Source of the DNA: Callorhinus ursinus
Taxonomy: Eukaryota > Chordata > Mammalia > Carnivora > Otariidae
DNA length: 64,000 bases
Reading direction: 5' to 3'
Assembly (NCBI RefSeq): GCF_003265705.1
Contig: NW_020313157.1
Location: 62,001-126,000 of the forward strand
Below are positions 10,627 to 23,060 of this stretch, piece by piece; within the stretch, counting starts at the first letter, position 1; every line of letters starts with the position of its first letter. Under the pieces are notes generated by a model that was not told the DNA's origin, searched no databases, and saw only the letters and a program-made list of their open reading frames with translations. The translations under genes and the position numbers were made by a program.

Positions 10627-13308
10627 AATGTTAATATACTTGATTGAGAATGAAGGGACTGCAGAAGGCAGCTGTCCACCACTGAATGGCATTAGACATC
10701 TTCCTGGCATCTAGGGGAGGCACAGGCCATGTCATAAGTGATGATTGCTTTGTGAACATTCCCAGAAACCTTTCTGATAGTATTTTGGTGAATCTGTCTG
10801 TCCGTGAAGCCAACCAGAACATTTGTCAAATGAGCGTCATAGTTTTGACGTCTTGGACCCATGGATCAGCTTCAGGTGGCTGGATGGGAAATCTTTTCCT
10901 GGATAGTCCTAAGAGCACTGTAGTCCTGGGTTTGTGCTTTCTCCAAGGGCTTGTGATCAGTTTTCTTTTTCTTCTGGTAGGAATATCCTTCATCAAGTGT
11001 ATCTTTTCAGGACTAGTCAAGATCAGTAGTATTGCTGTGAGTTGTTCTGAGATTATTTTTGTTCAGTCCTGATCATGGTAATGGTTAAGGTATCCTACAC
11101 TCAGTTTGTGTCAAGCACAACACACCTTTCCCCATGGAGTTGTCTCATTTCCTTCTCTAAAAATCCTGACAAGGTTGACATCTTACTCTCCCCATTTTGC
11201 TGATAAGGAAACTGAATCTTAGAGAGATGAGGGGGCAGATCAGGTGTGGTGAGTTTCTGTGACTTTTATCCTGATCATTCACCTGGGACTTGATCAGTAA
11301 GTGCCATTCTGCTGGATTTCCAGCCAACTAAAGAGGTACAGAAAAACGTATGGCCAAGTTTTAAGAAGGAGAGAATCTCAATATGAGACATGAAAGTGGC
11401 GTATGGGACAGACACAGCTCTTCAAGTTTCCCAGTGCTTTTTCTGTCCCCACATCTACCCATCCAGCCCACAGTACATCTCAAATACTCTCATCATCACA
11501 CAGAGACATGGATTTGATTACATTGGTTCTGAAATGCCCCCAGGCTTTCAATGGAATCTTTCATTTTTTTCAGCAACAATATGTACAGTTTTTTTTTCTC
11601 CTTTTTTCCCTATTACATTTGGAAATTTGTCAGCAGCAAAACATTGTCCCAGTGGAGAGCCATGCCAGGGAGCCAGAAAAAAAAAAATGTACATATCAAA
11701 TGAGCTGGATCACTCAAAAATTTTCAACCTGCCCTTTCTCTTCTAAAGGCAGGAAGGTCAAGATCATCTCTTTCCTGTTGGAGTACCCCCACCCCAAACC
11801 ACCAAAGTTACAGGCTGGAGAAAATTTGCCAGGACAAAAATAATCATAACAGCGATGATAACAGGCCTGACGGTCCCCCAGGTGTGTGTGAAGCATGGGG
11901 CTAAGGAGTTCACCTCTTGTATCCTGTGATCCTTGCCACAGGCTGTGGTGTGAGGCAGTCAGGTGCCTGAATGTGAGGTGGGGTCCAGGGCCATAGTGGG
12001 AGAGCCACGATTTATTTGATGCTTGGTCCTTGGGAATCCAAAGCAAGAGCTTGAACCAAGTTAAGATCACAAATTCAGAATTACCTGTCAGATACTATAA
12101 AAACAGTAGGTACTTGTAGGAAATAGGTGAAAGATGCATGTTGGGACATTTGCATAGCCCTTAAATAATTGTTTGAAGAGTTTTCTTTTGCACCTGTCAG
12201 TGGTCCTTCTGGCTTACACACAGTGATGGGACCATGGAGGGTGGGGGTTTGCTGGTGTGGGCTTACCACTTGTATAAATTGCACAAGGGGCTGTAAGGAT
12301 TGCTTTTCTGGCAGTGGAAGGGAGGAGCAGTATTGAAGGAGAAGCTTACGCTCTGGTGTAAGAAACACTTGTTTTGCCCTGTGTGGCTTCTTGACCCATG
12401 CTCTCCTGGATCTTCCCACAGCCACCTGGGCTTCAACCCTCAGAAGATGTGGAGGCGCCAAGTGGTGCCTTGCTAGGGACAGTCCTTGTTCTAGTAGGCT
12501 GTGATGGGCATGGGCTACATGGGCATGACTTCCTGGAAAGTGCTTTAGCTATGGAAGGGCACACTGAGAGCCTGGTTTTAAAAAGGAGCCAATGAACTCA
12601 TGTGCCCATTTTTCACCTGTCCCCAGATTTCAAGCAAGTAGATCAGTGAGCACATGTGACATGGGTCTGTACCTGCATCCTTCAGTGGCTAAATGGTTTT
12701 TTGTTCTCTCATCTGATCTTTACCACAGCTGGACAAGTTGTTATTTTCCCCATTTTATCACATGATAAAGACCTTGGTCTGTGAACGTCAGGTGGCTTCC
12801 CCCATAGTCACCCAGGGAGAGAGTAGGAGAGGCAGGATTTCATGTCTGAGGTCTCAGACTCCAAAATATCTGCCTTGAACCTCTGTGTATGTGTGTTGGA
12901 TCCCAGTTGAACTGGGCATATGTTGTTCTGGCAGATCTCCATAAAGATCAATGCTGGGTGAGCCTGTTATTAATTATCCATACATTTTTATTTCAGACAG
13001 AGTGAGCCATCTTATTCTAAGATGCCATACTTAGCGAGCCACTTTGCGAAATTTTTAGAGAGCGATATATTTGCGCATGAATGAAGGTGGTAATCAGATT
13101 CTATAAAAAGCCTGTCCGTGGGTCATCCCAGGAAGCATTTTCCATTCTGGTAAATACTTCTGTGCCTTGGATTAGGTTCAGAATAAGGACATTTGTTTAA
13201 TGCCACACTAGAAATCCAAAAGGATTACATAAACAGAGATGTGTACAGTGTAGGGGGGACATTCATAGGCCAAGCTGCTGTCATCAGTGTTCGTATTTGT
13301 ACATTTTT
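10627..13308. other. Intergenic, MIR fragments only
   Basis: MIR cores occur near 11150-11240 ('gataaggaaactgaatctta') and 12700-12895 ('ttccccattttatcac', 'catagtcacccagggagaga'). The reading frames of up to 146 codons at 11390-11843 and 12081-12461 show no domain or codon pattern I recognise and are probably chance. Confidence 0.6.
12700..12895 (+). repeat. MIR SINE fragment
   Basis: Recognised from 'tgttattttccccattttat', 'gtcacccagggagagagtag' and the trailing 'tcagactccaaaat' segment. Confidence 0.7.
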
Positions 13309-13493
13309 CAAAAAGATTTTATTTATTTGAGAGAGAGAGGGTGAGCACGAGTGGGGTGGGGAGCAGCAGAGGGAGAGAGACAAGCAGACTGTGTGCTGAG
13401 CAGGGAACCCTAGCAGGGCTCAATCTCAGGACCCCAAGATCATGACCTGAGCTGAAGGTGGATGCTTAAGTGACTGAGCCACCCAGGTGCCCC
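13309..13493 (-). mobile_element. Can-SINE, minus orientation
   Basis: 'aaaagattttatttatttga' tail junction, 'gatcatgacctgagctgaag' and 'gactgagccacccaggtgcc' head. More diverged than the copy at 2306. Confidence 0.93.
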
Positions 13494-14866
13494 AGTGCTG
13501 ATACATTAACAGGTGTGGCTTTGCATTACTGCGAGATCTTTGACTTTCAGGGACCACAGTAATAGGATGAAAAGCATCCCCAGCAGAGACATGGGGAAAT
13601 ATGCTTAAGTTATGGTGGATGGGGGTGGGGGATGCTGGGTTGGAGAAAGAGAGAGCAAGAGAGAGGCAGATTAAATTCAGCAGTGGTTTATATGGTTTAT
13701 CGAGTGCTTCTTTGTATGAACAGTAGGGCTTTCATTATCTCACTGATTTTCACAACAATTCCACGAAATAGGTAATATCCCCTTTTTCTGATAAGGAAAC
13801 TGAGTCTCAGAGATAAAGTTTCATATGCACGGTTGCAGGACTGTTAGGCACAGTCATGATGCAAAACCTAGTGTGATATTGGGATTTATAGGAAATACAT
13901 ATATATCTCATATATATCCGAGAGAGAGAGAGAGAGTCGGTCAGATGACTGAAGTATAATTCTCATATATATTTGGCCTTCATCCACAACTTCTTGGCGC
14001 CCAGCTCGCAAATCCCTTGGAACTTCCTGAGCAGTAGAGAGATGGACCATCTTTTTTCATGATTTTGATCTCTTGTCTTCAGTTCCTCTAAACACTTCAG
14101 AGCCATAGAGGTGACATGGGGTTTTGTTGGTCATAACAAGCCCCTTTCCACCACAAGGGGTGAATGCTAATGAGGTGCTTTGGGGGCTGGTTGCTAGGGG
14201 AAACAACCACCCCCTGGTTTCTGGGGAGGGGATGGGGGCTGGAGGTTGAATCAGTCACTGGTGGCCAATGAGTTCATCAATCATGTCTATGTGAAGAAGC
14301 TTTCTTAGAAAAACGCAAAAAGGGGTTTTGGAGAGCCTCCCTCCTGGGGAACCAGAACGCCTCCAGAGGCCACCCTGCCAGTCTCCAAGCTCCATGAGGA
14401 CTGAAGCTCCTTTGTGCAGGAACTTGCCAAATGTATCTTTACATCTGGCTGTTGACCCGCATGGTTTAATATCCTTTGTGGGATGTCATTAGTCTAGGGA
14501 GTAAATGGGTTTCCTGAGTTCTCTGACCTACTCTAGCAAATTAATCAAACCCAAGGAAGGAGTCATGGGAACTTTTGATTTAGAATCCACTGGTCAAAGC
14601 ATACATACGTAACAACTCGGACTTGTGATTGGTGCATGAAGTGGAGGGTGATCTTGTGGGATGGACACCTTTCCCTGTGGAATCTGATGCTTTCTCTCCA
14701 GGTGGATAGTGTCAGAATTGAGTTAAATTACAGGACACCCCACTGGTGTCTGTGAGTTTGTTGTTGGTGTGGGGAGACCTACACACACACACACACACGT
14801 TAAAATGGGGACCCAGGAACTCCAAAGAACCAGTCACTATGACTCCATATCCCATGTGTATGTGTG
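13494..14866. other. Intergenic, MIR and low complexity
   Basis: A MIR lies at about 13690-13870 ('gataaggaaactgagtctca'). A (GA)n run lies at 13919-13937 and a short (CA)n at 14782-14799. Otherwise unassigned. Confidence 0.6.
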
Positions 14867-15170
14867 TTTACGGATTTATTGATGTATGATTGACATAAAA
14901 TGCACCACACACAAAGTATACAATTTGATGAGTTCTGACATATATATACATCACTGAAACCATCACCAAAGTAAAGATAGTGAACCTATTCAGAACCCCC
15001 AGGGGTTCCCCAGTGTCCCTCTGTAGCTACTCTCCATCCCCCCCCTTCCCACCCTGGCCCTATGTCATCACTGATCTGCTTTCTGTCCCTATGGTCGATC
15101 CCATATCCTGGTGGGTCGTCCTGCATCCAACTGTATTTTATTTACTGTATTTTATTTTTCCCCGTGCCTG
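14867..15170 (-). mobile_element. Old LINE-1 3' end fragment
   Basis: Antisense L1 3' UTR signature: 'ttgacataaaatgcaccaca', 'acaatttgatgagttctgac', 'atcactgatctgctttctgt'. Diverged, about 300 bp. Confidence 0.8.
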
Positions 15171-17638
15171 TGTGGAAGGCAAGTAAACACCATGCAGAAG
15201 TTCAGCTGAATACACCCCTGGCCGTGTGAGCAGCCCCTGGGTGCAAGGTTTCCCTCCAGTGGCATCTGGACACTCCCACTCTGAACCTCCCCGCATGGTA
15301 CTTTTTTCTATTGACCGTTTCTGAATCCCCAGGAGTACACAGACCGAGCTTCCTGGGTAGAGAGGAGAGTGCTGTGCAGTCTTTGAGAGCTGCGTCTCCT
15401 GAGGAAGGGAGCACAGCTGTTCGGTGGATGTGTTCCTGGAACTCACATGATGTACAGTACACAGTTTGACATGAATAATTTACCTCTATGCTCGCAAAAG
15501 GATTTTAAAAAAGTGGAAGAACATACATATGGCATGTCATTCTTTCTCTGTAGTACCATCTTCCTTTATTTCAGAGTGTGATTTCTCCAGAAGTGAGGCA
15601 GTCTTGGATGTAGTGAATTTAAGCAGTTTGGCATTGGACTAGGCCCTGATTTAAAGTTTTATTTTTAATATTAAAAAGATGAGTGTTACTTTTATATCCC
15701 AGAGAAGCAATGAGTAAACAAATAAAAAATTCATTAGAGACAGGCTGCTATCTTTGAGATGAAAGTTTGATGTTAGCACTCGGCTTTCAAAAGCCTAAAA
15801 CCCAGTCAGTGGGTCATTAGCTCAGCAGGCAGCCAAACTAAAAAAGAGTGATTTCGGGACAGGCAATGTTTGTGGTCTTCATTTCTTCAAGGTTTCAGAA
15901 ATTAGCTTAGCGCTTCCCCAGATGGGAGGGGGAAATGCTTAGTCTTAACGGCTACGGTCATGGTTATGTTGAGAAAATTAAATTTCAACTATGCTTTGGA
16001 GTCTTACTTGTAGTGTTTCTTCCCCAATTTCACTAGCACAGACGTAGAAGAGAAAAGTTTGGGAAGGGAACGAAGGAGTCTAGTATTGCATGGTTTGCAG
16101 CTGGGATGAAGTTTTCATTTTATAAAAGCCATCAGCCCCAGGACTGTAATTCAAGGCCATGGGCTACCGTGTGCATACATCTGTAGCTCTGTTCCTTTTT
16201 GGGCAACGCCACACTCCTATTCAGTGGAAGGGCATCTCTCCTCTTTATTGTCTTAAGGATGGAAATCTCTAGGAGGACACGAACTCAAACCTGGCCAATC
16301 AGGTCCATCCCTGCCAAGCACAGTGATTGGTCCAAGGAGGACCAATCAGAATCCTTCCGTGGCTTTAGCTCTATCTTTGCTACCTGGTCCCTGTGAAGAA
16401 GACCATTTGATTTTCTCTGGGTTTCCTAAGTTGAAGCGGTGGCACTGAGGCCAGCAAATGGAGGGAGCTAATTTGAAGTATGAAAAACTGTAAAAGGGCT
16501 AAACATAATGTGCAACAGAGCCGAGACATGAAGAAAGAGAGAGCTCTAACAACACAGCATATTCGTAGAATTAGGCATGCCCGAACGTGGGGCCCCATAA
16601 ATCCTTACTGCTCACGTTGGGTGTTGCCTTCGTTGAGCTGATTTGAGTTGGGTATTCTTAACCGCAACCAAAAGAATCTGCGCTCATTTAACATTATAAG
16701 GAAAGCCCTTCCCCGAAGTTGTCTGAATATGGGATAAAAGACTGACCATGTTCCACCTTCTATTTATTAGAGAGTTAGCTTCTCCAACTTCTGGGTTCTC
16801 TTGGAGATTAGGAAGTACCTTTTTCCATCAGACTGGGCTCCTAGGGCACTAAGAAGAGTATAGACTTTGGAATTTGTTACACCTGGGTTGGAGTCCTGGA
16901 TTCTTTAGCTAATTGCTGGGCAGGTTGCTTCACTTTCTGGAGCTCCAGCTTCCTCACTTGTAACTAAGATGAGCATGAGTGTCGCGCCCAGGTCCTGCCT
17001 AGATCAAATAACTCAGAACCCCAGAGGATGGAGTGCAGGCATGGAGAGTTTGCAAAAGCATCCTACATGATTCTAATGTGCCTCTGCGTTAGAGAACCTC
17101 TTAAGTCGATGAGATCTAAGGCAGTAGCTCTCGAAGTGAGGGCCCCACACAAGGCACCCGGGCTCAACCTAGCCAGAATCCCAAAGATCTGTAGAGGCAC
17201 TCAGAGATCTGCCTTGTTAACAGACTTTCCAGGTGATTCTGATGCAGGCAGTCCGTGGACCACATATTGAGAAAAAAAAAATGCCTTAAGCTCTCTTGCA
17301 TCTTTGATGTGGTAAGAATCTGCTGGATAAGGTATTGAGTGGGCAGTATTGATCAGAAAGGGAGTTTTCATTTGAGCAGTAGAAAGTCTAAGGTTGGTTT
17401 TTAGAAGCGGTAGAATTAAGTGAGGGGAAAGGACATGGGTCAGGAGGACGTCGTCCAGATGAATGTAAGGAGGAGATGGTAAAATGGGGACTGCTGGAGA
17501 CTATAGGTGGCGGAAGCCAAGAGCGCGGGCTGATGATGCCCTGTTGCAGAGCCAACAGAGGCCACTCCTGCTCCCGGATGTTACAAGGAAAAAGCCTTAT
17601 CAAAGTGAAGCAAAAACTCTTTAGAAATGGGAAGAATC
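15171..17638. other. Intergenic, mostly unassigned
   Basis: Contains a probable reverse MIR at 16855-17000 and a MER5-like element at 17045-17275. A stretch near 16270-16350 carries divergent 'ccaatca' and 'gattgg' motifs like those at 1550-1600 and may be a shared ancient repeat. No gene seen. Confidence 0.55.
17045..17275. mobile_element. MER5-like hAT element
   Basis: Contains 'catgattctaatgtgcctct' and 'ccaggtgattctgatgcagg', two typical MER5A phrases, with a terminal 'gtccgtggaccacatattga'. Non-autonomous and non-coding. Confidence 0.65.
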
Positions 17639-17639
17639 A

Positions 17640-17833
17640 CGGCGCCTAAGTGGCTCAGTCAGTTAAGCGTCTGCCTTCAGCTCAAGTCATGATCTCCAGG
17701 TCCTGGGATCGAGCCCTGCATCGGGCTCCCTGCTCAGCGGGGAGCCTGCTTCTCCCTCTGCCTTCCGCTCCCCCTGCTTATGCTCGCTCGCTCTTTCTGT
17801 CAAGTAAATAAATACAGTCTTAAAAAAAAAGAA
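17640..17833 (+). mobile_element. Can-SINE, plus orientation
   Basis: Starts 'ggcgcctaagtggctcagtc' and 'agttaagcgtctgccttcag', with CT-rich body and 'aagtaaataaatacagtctt' tail then A9. Likely flanked by agaaatggga at 17623-17632 and 17834-17843. Confidence 0.94.
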
Positions 17834-18379
17834 AGAAATGGGAAAAGTCCCTGGGGCCATTCTAGGGAGGAGTTGGGGAGAACTTTGGGGGAACATATGG
17901 AGATCATGAAAACAAAAATTGGATTATAAATAAAAGCACTACCCGGGCATTTATTGATTTCGGTAGAGGTCATTGTACATCAACCACATGTTCCCCGTCT
18001 ACCCTGTGGTACTCATTCCCATGGCCACCCAGAAAGGAGTTTAGAAGTGAGACAGGGTGGGGTTGATCTTGCTGCTGGCCTGTGTAGTTTGCCTGAGGAC
18101 TGTAGTAATTATAGCTGTCTGCTCAGCTTTCTCTTGCTGCCTGAGTTTATCACCTGAAACGAAGTTTGTGGAATTGGAAGCCAAGCCATTTCCTGTCTAT
18201 CCTCCATAGCACTTGGAGATGGGAGGGTTTCCTCAGTGGCTTCACTTAATTTTATTTTTGTGTTCCAGCATGGTTTTATAATGAAACTACTTAATTCGTT
18301 GAGAAAAAAGGGAAGGTGGAAGCCCTGGGGATCCTCAAAATGTTGACGATCCTACCTTGATGGGGACCATCCCAGCTAT

Positions 18380-18695
18380 TAGGGACTGTGGTAGACAACT
18401 TGGAATACACCCCCCAACCATGACGCTGGCCTTCTGGTGTTTAGGGGTTCTGCTGTTATCCCCTGTACTTGAGTGTGGGCCAGACTTCCTTCTAAGAATA
18501 GAATACGTCAGAAGCGGTGGGGTGTCTGTTCTGAGACTAGGTTATAAAATACTGTGGTTTCCATCTTGCTGGAACTCCTTGCTGGGTTCCTGAGCCACAG
18601 AACTGTGAGATAGTGTTTGTTCTTTTAAGCTGCTATGTTTTGGGGCAATTTGTTGTGTGCCAACAGATAGCTAATCTGGGAGCTTATATTTATTG
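18380..18695 (+). mobile_element. Ancient LTR-like remnant (probably MaLR/ERVL class)
   Basis: Ends with the LTR-type 3' sequence 'cagaactgtgagatagtgtt' followed by 'aagctgctatgttttgg' and 'aatttgttgtgtgccaacag'. The family assignment is uncertain. No coding potential. Confidence 0.5.
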
Positions 18696-18999
18696 TGTCT
18701 CCAAAGCTCAGGGAACCCATTAGGAAAATTCTGGAAACACAATACCAATTATGTTCAATGTGGCATGAGGGGCTCTTCCCAGGCTTTGCCGTTAAAAGGA
18801 GACCAAGCTTCTAATGTGGCTCCACCAACTTCTAGTGGTGCTACAGTCTTCTCTCATTTCTCTGAGTCTTGATTTTCTTATCCAGAAAATAGAGATACCT
18901 TAAGAAATCGGAAGTATTGATAAAATGGTTCTTTGCACAGAGAGGGTGATGCTTTTTATGGGCCCCAAGAAACTCACCCCCTAGTGAACATGTTTGGAT

Positions 19000-19550
19000 A
19001 ATCTCCTCCCCTTCAGAGTGGGAGGAACCTGTGACTGTGGTATCACTCCCTTGAGTAAACCTCTGATCAATTGAGTTAATCCAAAGGGGTGGGTTAATCC
19101 ACCCAGGGTGGATCCTGGATGGGCCTGACCTAATTGGAGGAACCTGTGAAAGGAAGTGAAGTAGTTCAAGAGGTGCACCCCTGCTCGCCTGGAAGAAACC
19201 AAACCATCCGTGTGGTGACCTTCCTGTAGGGTCACATGGAAAGGAACTGCTGGTGGCTTTTATAGTCTGAGGGCAGTCACTAACCCACAGCTAGCAAGAG
19301 CAGGGAAACCTCAGTCCCATCTCCACAAGGCACTAAACCCTGCTAACAGCCTTGGTGAGCCTGGAAGATGGCCTCAAGCCTCAGATGACTATCAGCCCAG
19401 GCACCTTGATCTCAGCTGGGCAGATTCTGAGCAGAGGACCCACCTCACTCCTGCCTAGATCTCTGACCTATGAAAATTGCAAGATAATTAACATGTGGTT
19501 TAAGCTGCTAAAGAGGTAGTAACTCATGCCACAGCAATAGGAATTCACAT
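19000..19550 (+). mobile_element. Ancient LTR-like remnant
   Basis: Features of mammalian LTRs: 'gggcctgacctaattggagg', 'aggcaccttgatctcagctg' and the terminal 'tggtttaagctgctaaagag' with 'gccacagcaatag'. Possibly related to the element just upstream. Subfamily not assigned. Confidence 0.5.
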
Positions 19551-20595
19551 TCAAGGGTGGAATGGACTCTGACCACACTGCACATCCTACTTTGGTATCC
19601 CCGGGGGCTCAGCACTGTGTCTGGGGCACCCCGGGGCTGTTGCATGAGTGAAGGATTAGTAAAAGAACAGTGAGATGGGCTCCTCCCTTTCGGGGTGCCG
19701 GTGGGGGTGGAGCACGCAGGGGGAGACCTCTGCTGAGCTGCTACCCCTAAATCATCCTCCCATATGCCCTCCTCGTTGGTGGTCCGCCTCCTTTGGGACT
19801 TAGAGTTTGCTAACTGGGCCAGGGCAGCTCCCCAAAGACAGGCTTTTAGTACATGTTGGATTATTTCTCAAGAATCTGAGCATTGGTGGCAGCACGCAGA
19901 AGTATAATAATTGAACGGCCGGTTTCCTTGGACGGTAGTCAGTGTTTGCCCTTGGGAGAAGTGCAGGGAGACCTCACCCAGGCTCAGCTCTGCGATCACT
20001 GGGGCAAAGCTGGTGAGGTCTCGGCATCATCCACGGGAGCAGACGGACTTACTGGGATCCCATTCCTGGGGCCTCACCTTCCTGTGAGATTGGGAGATAA
20101 GGGGGCCAGGAAGGTTCATCAGTGGTGTGAGGCTGGGCCCCTGAAGTGTGGCTGGTCTACACTGTGATGTGCTGTGTGTGTGGGATTAGCAACAGGCTCG
20201 GAAGGTTGGGTAGGAAGAAGACAATGCACCACATCTCCTTAGTGTATTTTCATCTGGAACACATGTGGGAATGAGAACATGTTTATATAGTCAGTTACAT
20301 AAAATCTATTATCAAAATTAATTTCATCTATTTCTTTGTACCTTTTTTGACATGGTCGCTAGATAATTTAAAATTTCGTCTTATCCCATGCATGGTATTT
20401 CTAGTGGGCAGGGCTAGTGTAAATCACAAGGGAGTCTATACCAGAGAAAGCAAGACTGAGAATAAAAATAAAATTTGGGTTTAAAAAATTAAAATGTGGT
20501 CAGCGCCTGCCTCTACAGATCACGAGACGAGAAATGCATCATGAATTTGTGACACACCTACATCTGTAATAGAGAATCAGTGAAAAGAGTGTTCC
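19551..20595. other. Intergenic, nothing recognised
   Basis: A moderately GC-rich stretch to about 20200, then AT-rich. No repeat or gene that I can support. Confidence 0.5.
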
Positions 20596-20690
20596 AGCCT
20601 GCCTGCCTGCCTGCCTGCCTTCCTTCCTTCCTTCCTTCCTTCCTTCCTTCCTTCCTTCCTTCCTTCTTTCCTCTTTCTCTCTCTCTTTCC
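20596..20690. repeat. Compound (GCCT)n-(TTCC)n microsatellite
   Basis: Five GCCT units followed by about eleven TTCC units, then an imperfect TTTC/TCTC run. Confidence 0.95.
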
Positions 20691-20936
20691 TTTGCACTTT
20701 CTAGGGAGGATGGTTTTCAGTGACCATACATCTCCAAAATGACTTTCTTTGGCCCTTTGCTCTCCCAGCCAATGGGATTCGAATATCACTGTCCAATAAA
20801 CCTGTCGCAGACCTGAGGTCTCTCAACCCAAAGCCCAGCTGAGTTCTTGGCTGGCTGGCAGCAAGAAAGTGGGGCTTTAGGAAAACTAGAGACTGCTGTC
20901 CTGTTTTTTTTTTTTTTTTTTTGTCTTTTGCCATAA

Positions 20937-21731
20937 AGATATTTTATTTTTTACTGAAGTATAATTAACATAGAATGTTATATTTTCCTGCATGCAGTAT
21001 AATGATTCCGCAATTCTGTGCATCACTCAGTGCTCATTAAGTGTGCCCTTAATCCCCTGTATCTATTTTACCCAGAGGCGCCCACGTTCCCTCTGTCATC
21101 CACCAGTTCTCTGTGTATAAGAGTCTGTTCTTTTGTCTCTTTTTTCTTTGTTCATTTGTTTCTCACATTCCACATATGAGTGAAATCATATGGTTATTTG
21201 TCTTTCTCTGATTGATTTTACCTAGCATTATATCTTCTGGATCCATCCATGTTGTTGCAAATGGCAAGATCTCCTTCTTTATGGCTGGGTATGTATGTCC
21301 CTGTGGATGGCCCTTGGGTTGCTCCCGTATCTTGGCTAAATGGTGTTGCAGTAAATATAGGGATGCACATATCTTTTCGAATTAGTGTTTTTGTATTCTT
21401 CAGGTATGGGAATTACTGGATCGTAGGGTAGTTCTATTTTTAATTCTTTAAGGAACCTCCATACTGTTTTTCAGAGTGGCTGCACCGGTTTGCGTCCCCA
21501 CCAACAGTGCACAAGGGTTCCCCTTTCTCTACATCCTCACCAACATTCGTTTCTTGTGTCATTGGTGTTGGCCATTCTGACAGGTGTGAGGTGATCCCTC
21601 ACTGTGGTGTTGATTTGCATTTCCCTGATGATGAGTGATGTGGAGCACCTTTTCATGTGTCTGTTGGCCACCTGCATGTCTTCTTTTGAAAAATGTCTGT
21701 TTGGGTCCTCTGCCCTTTTTTAATGGGATTA

Positions 21732-21780
<49 letters not shown>

Positions 21781-21840
21781 GTCCAGTTGTGTAAGTTATT
21801 TAGTTTGGATATTAACCCCTTATTGGATATGTCAGCTACT
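20937..21840 (-). mobile_element. LINE-1 3' fragment, minus orientation
   Basis: A poly-T run at 20904-20922 is followed by 'tactgaagtataattaacat' (3' UTR) and antisense ORF2: 'ggaacctccatactgttttt', 'caccaacagtgcacaagggt', 'gatattaaccccttattgga'. A (GT)n expansion interrupts it at 21734-21778. Older than the copy at 8304; frames are broken. Confidence 0.9.
21734..21778. repeat. (TG)n microsatellite within L1
   Basis: About 22 TG units. Confidence 0.97.
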
Positions 21841-22615
21841 GTCCTCTTAAGAGGGCAGCTTCTTCTCCTCTTCAGGCAACTGTTACCAGGAGGGCAAGTG
21901 GTCCTAGTGCCACCACACCTTCCAGCTTCTCAAGGGAAGAGTTCTGTGAAATCTCCCAATTCTCAAAGATTGCAGGTTCACCTCTCCCTTGCAACAACCT
22001 CTACAGACTCAACCGTAGATTCTCAGAGAACAGATTTCATCCCAAAAGCTACCAGGAGGTGAGTTCCAGCCTACATCTTGGGCTCAGTCACAGCGTCCTG
22101 GTAGAATGGGAAAGATAGTTCTGGCATCCATGGTGCCGACATCAGGGGTTCAGAGGTCGGACTGGGTACTAAGGAGAATGGCTGTAGCCTATTGCAAAGT
22201 CTGTGGAATGAGATGTAACCTCTTACGACAAAGTGGAAAGATGTTGCCTCAAGGTGCCTTTCCTGATGACTTCTCCTCTGTCCAGTCTCAGCACAGCTCC
22301 ATATGGACAGGGGTGGACACAGCACTCTTCTGCTGGCTCAGAACCAAACTGGTGGCAGGGGACTCAGAGAGTTACTGGCATTTGGGAATTTATCAAATAT
22401 CTCTATCCATCGTGTTTCAGTCCTGGGTGGCTTGGAATCTTGCCTATGTTCTATGGCATGATGGATCCCTATGATCTGCCTTGATTTATCTCACCCTTAC
22501 CTTTGTGTGGGGGGCAAAGGGTGGGTCTGGGTACCTCTACGAGTTTGTGGGTTTGTTTTGGCATTGAGTATTTTATTTTATTTTAAATCCTCTAAGCCAG
22601 GAAGTAACAAATTTC

Positions 22616-22639
22616 TTTTTTTAAAGATTTTGTTTATTT

Positions 22640-22675
<36 letters not shown>

Positions 22676-22806
22676 ACGAGACGGGGGTAGGATCAGAGGG
22701 AGAAGCAGACTCGCCGTTGCACGGGGAGTCCGATGCAGGGCTGGATCCCGGGACTCGGGGATCATGACCTGAGCTGAAGGCAGGTGCTTAACTGACTGAG
22801 GCGCCC
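22616..22806 (-). mobile_element. Can-SINE, minus orientation
   Basis: 'aaagattttgtttatttatt', a (GA)14-like run, 'gggatcatgacctgagctga' and 'cttaactgactgaggcgccc' head. The flanking sequence 'aagtaaca' appears on both sides (about 22602 and 22807), a short or decayed target-site duplication. Confidence 0.93.
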
Positions 22807-22871
22807 AAGTAACAGAAATTTCTGAATGAAAAAATATCTTGAGGCTCATGAAGGGGCAAGGAGAGAAGAGG

Positions 22872-23060
22872 GGTAATATTTATTGCACATTTTCTATGTT
22901 CAGAGCAGTTTAGGTGCATTTTCTGATGACTTTCTCACAGGCGCCCTTCAAGGTAATGATATTTCCCTCTATTTGACTAACAAGGAAGTGGGGGCATATG
23001 GTGGTCAAGGCCTGGCCCAGAACCAGGTGGTGGAGCTGAGACTCACACGTCGGGTGGGGT
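22872..23060 (+). repeat. MIR SINE
   Basis: 'taatatttattgcacatttt', 'gactaacaaggaagtggggg' and 'ggcccagaaccaggtggtgg' follow the MIR layout. Confidence 0.65.

Noticed and set aside
11390..11843. Overlapping frames of 118 and 146 codons on the plus strand
   Set aside because: Two overlapping frames with no homology I recognise and no splice or promoter context; probably chance.
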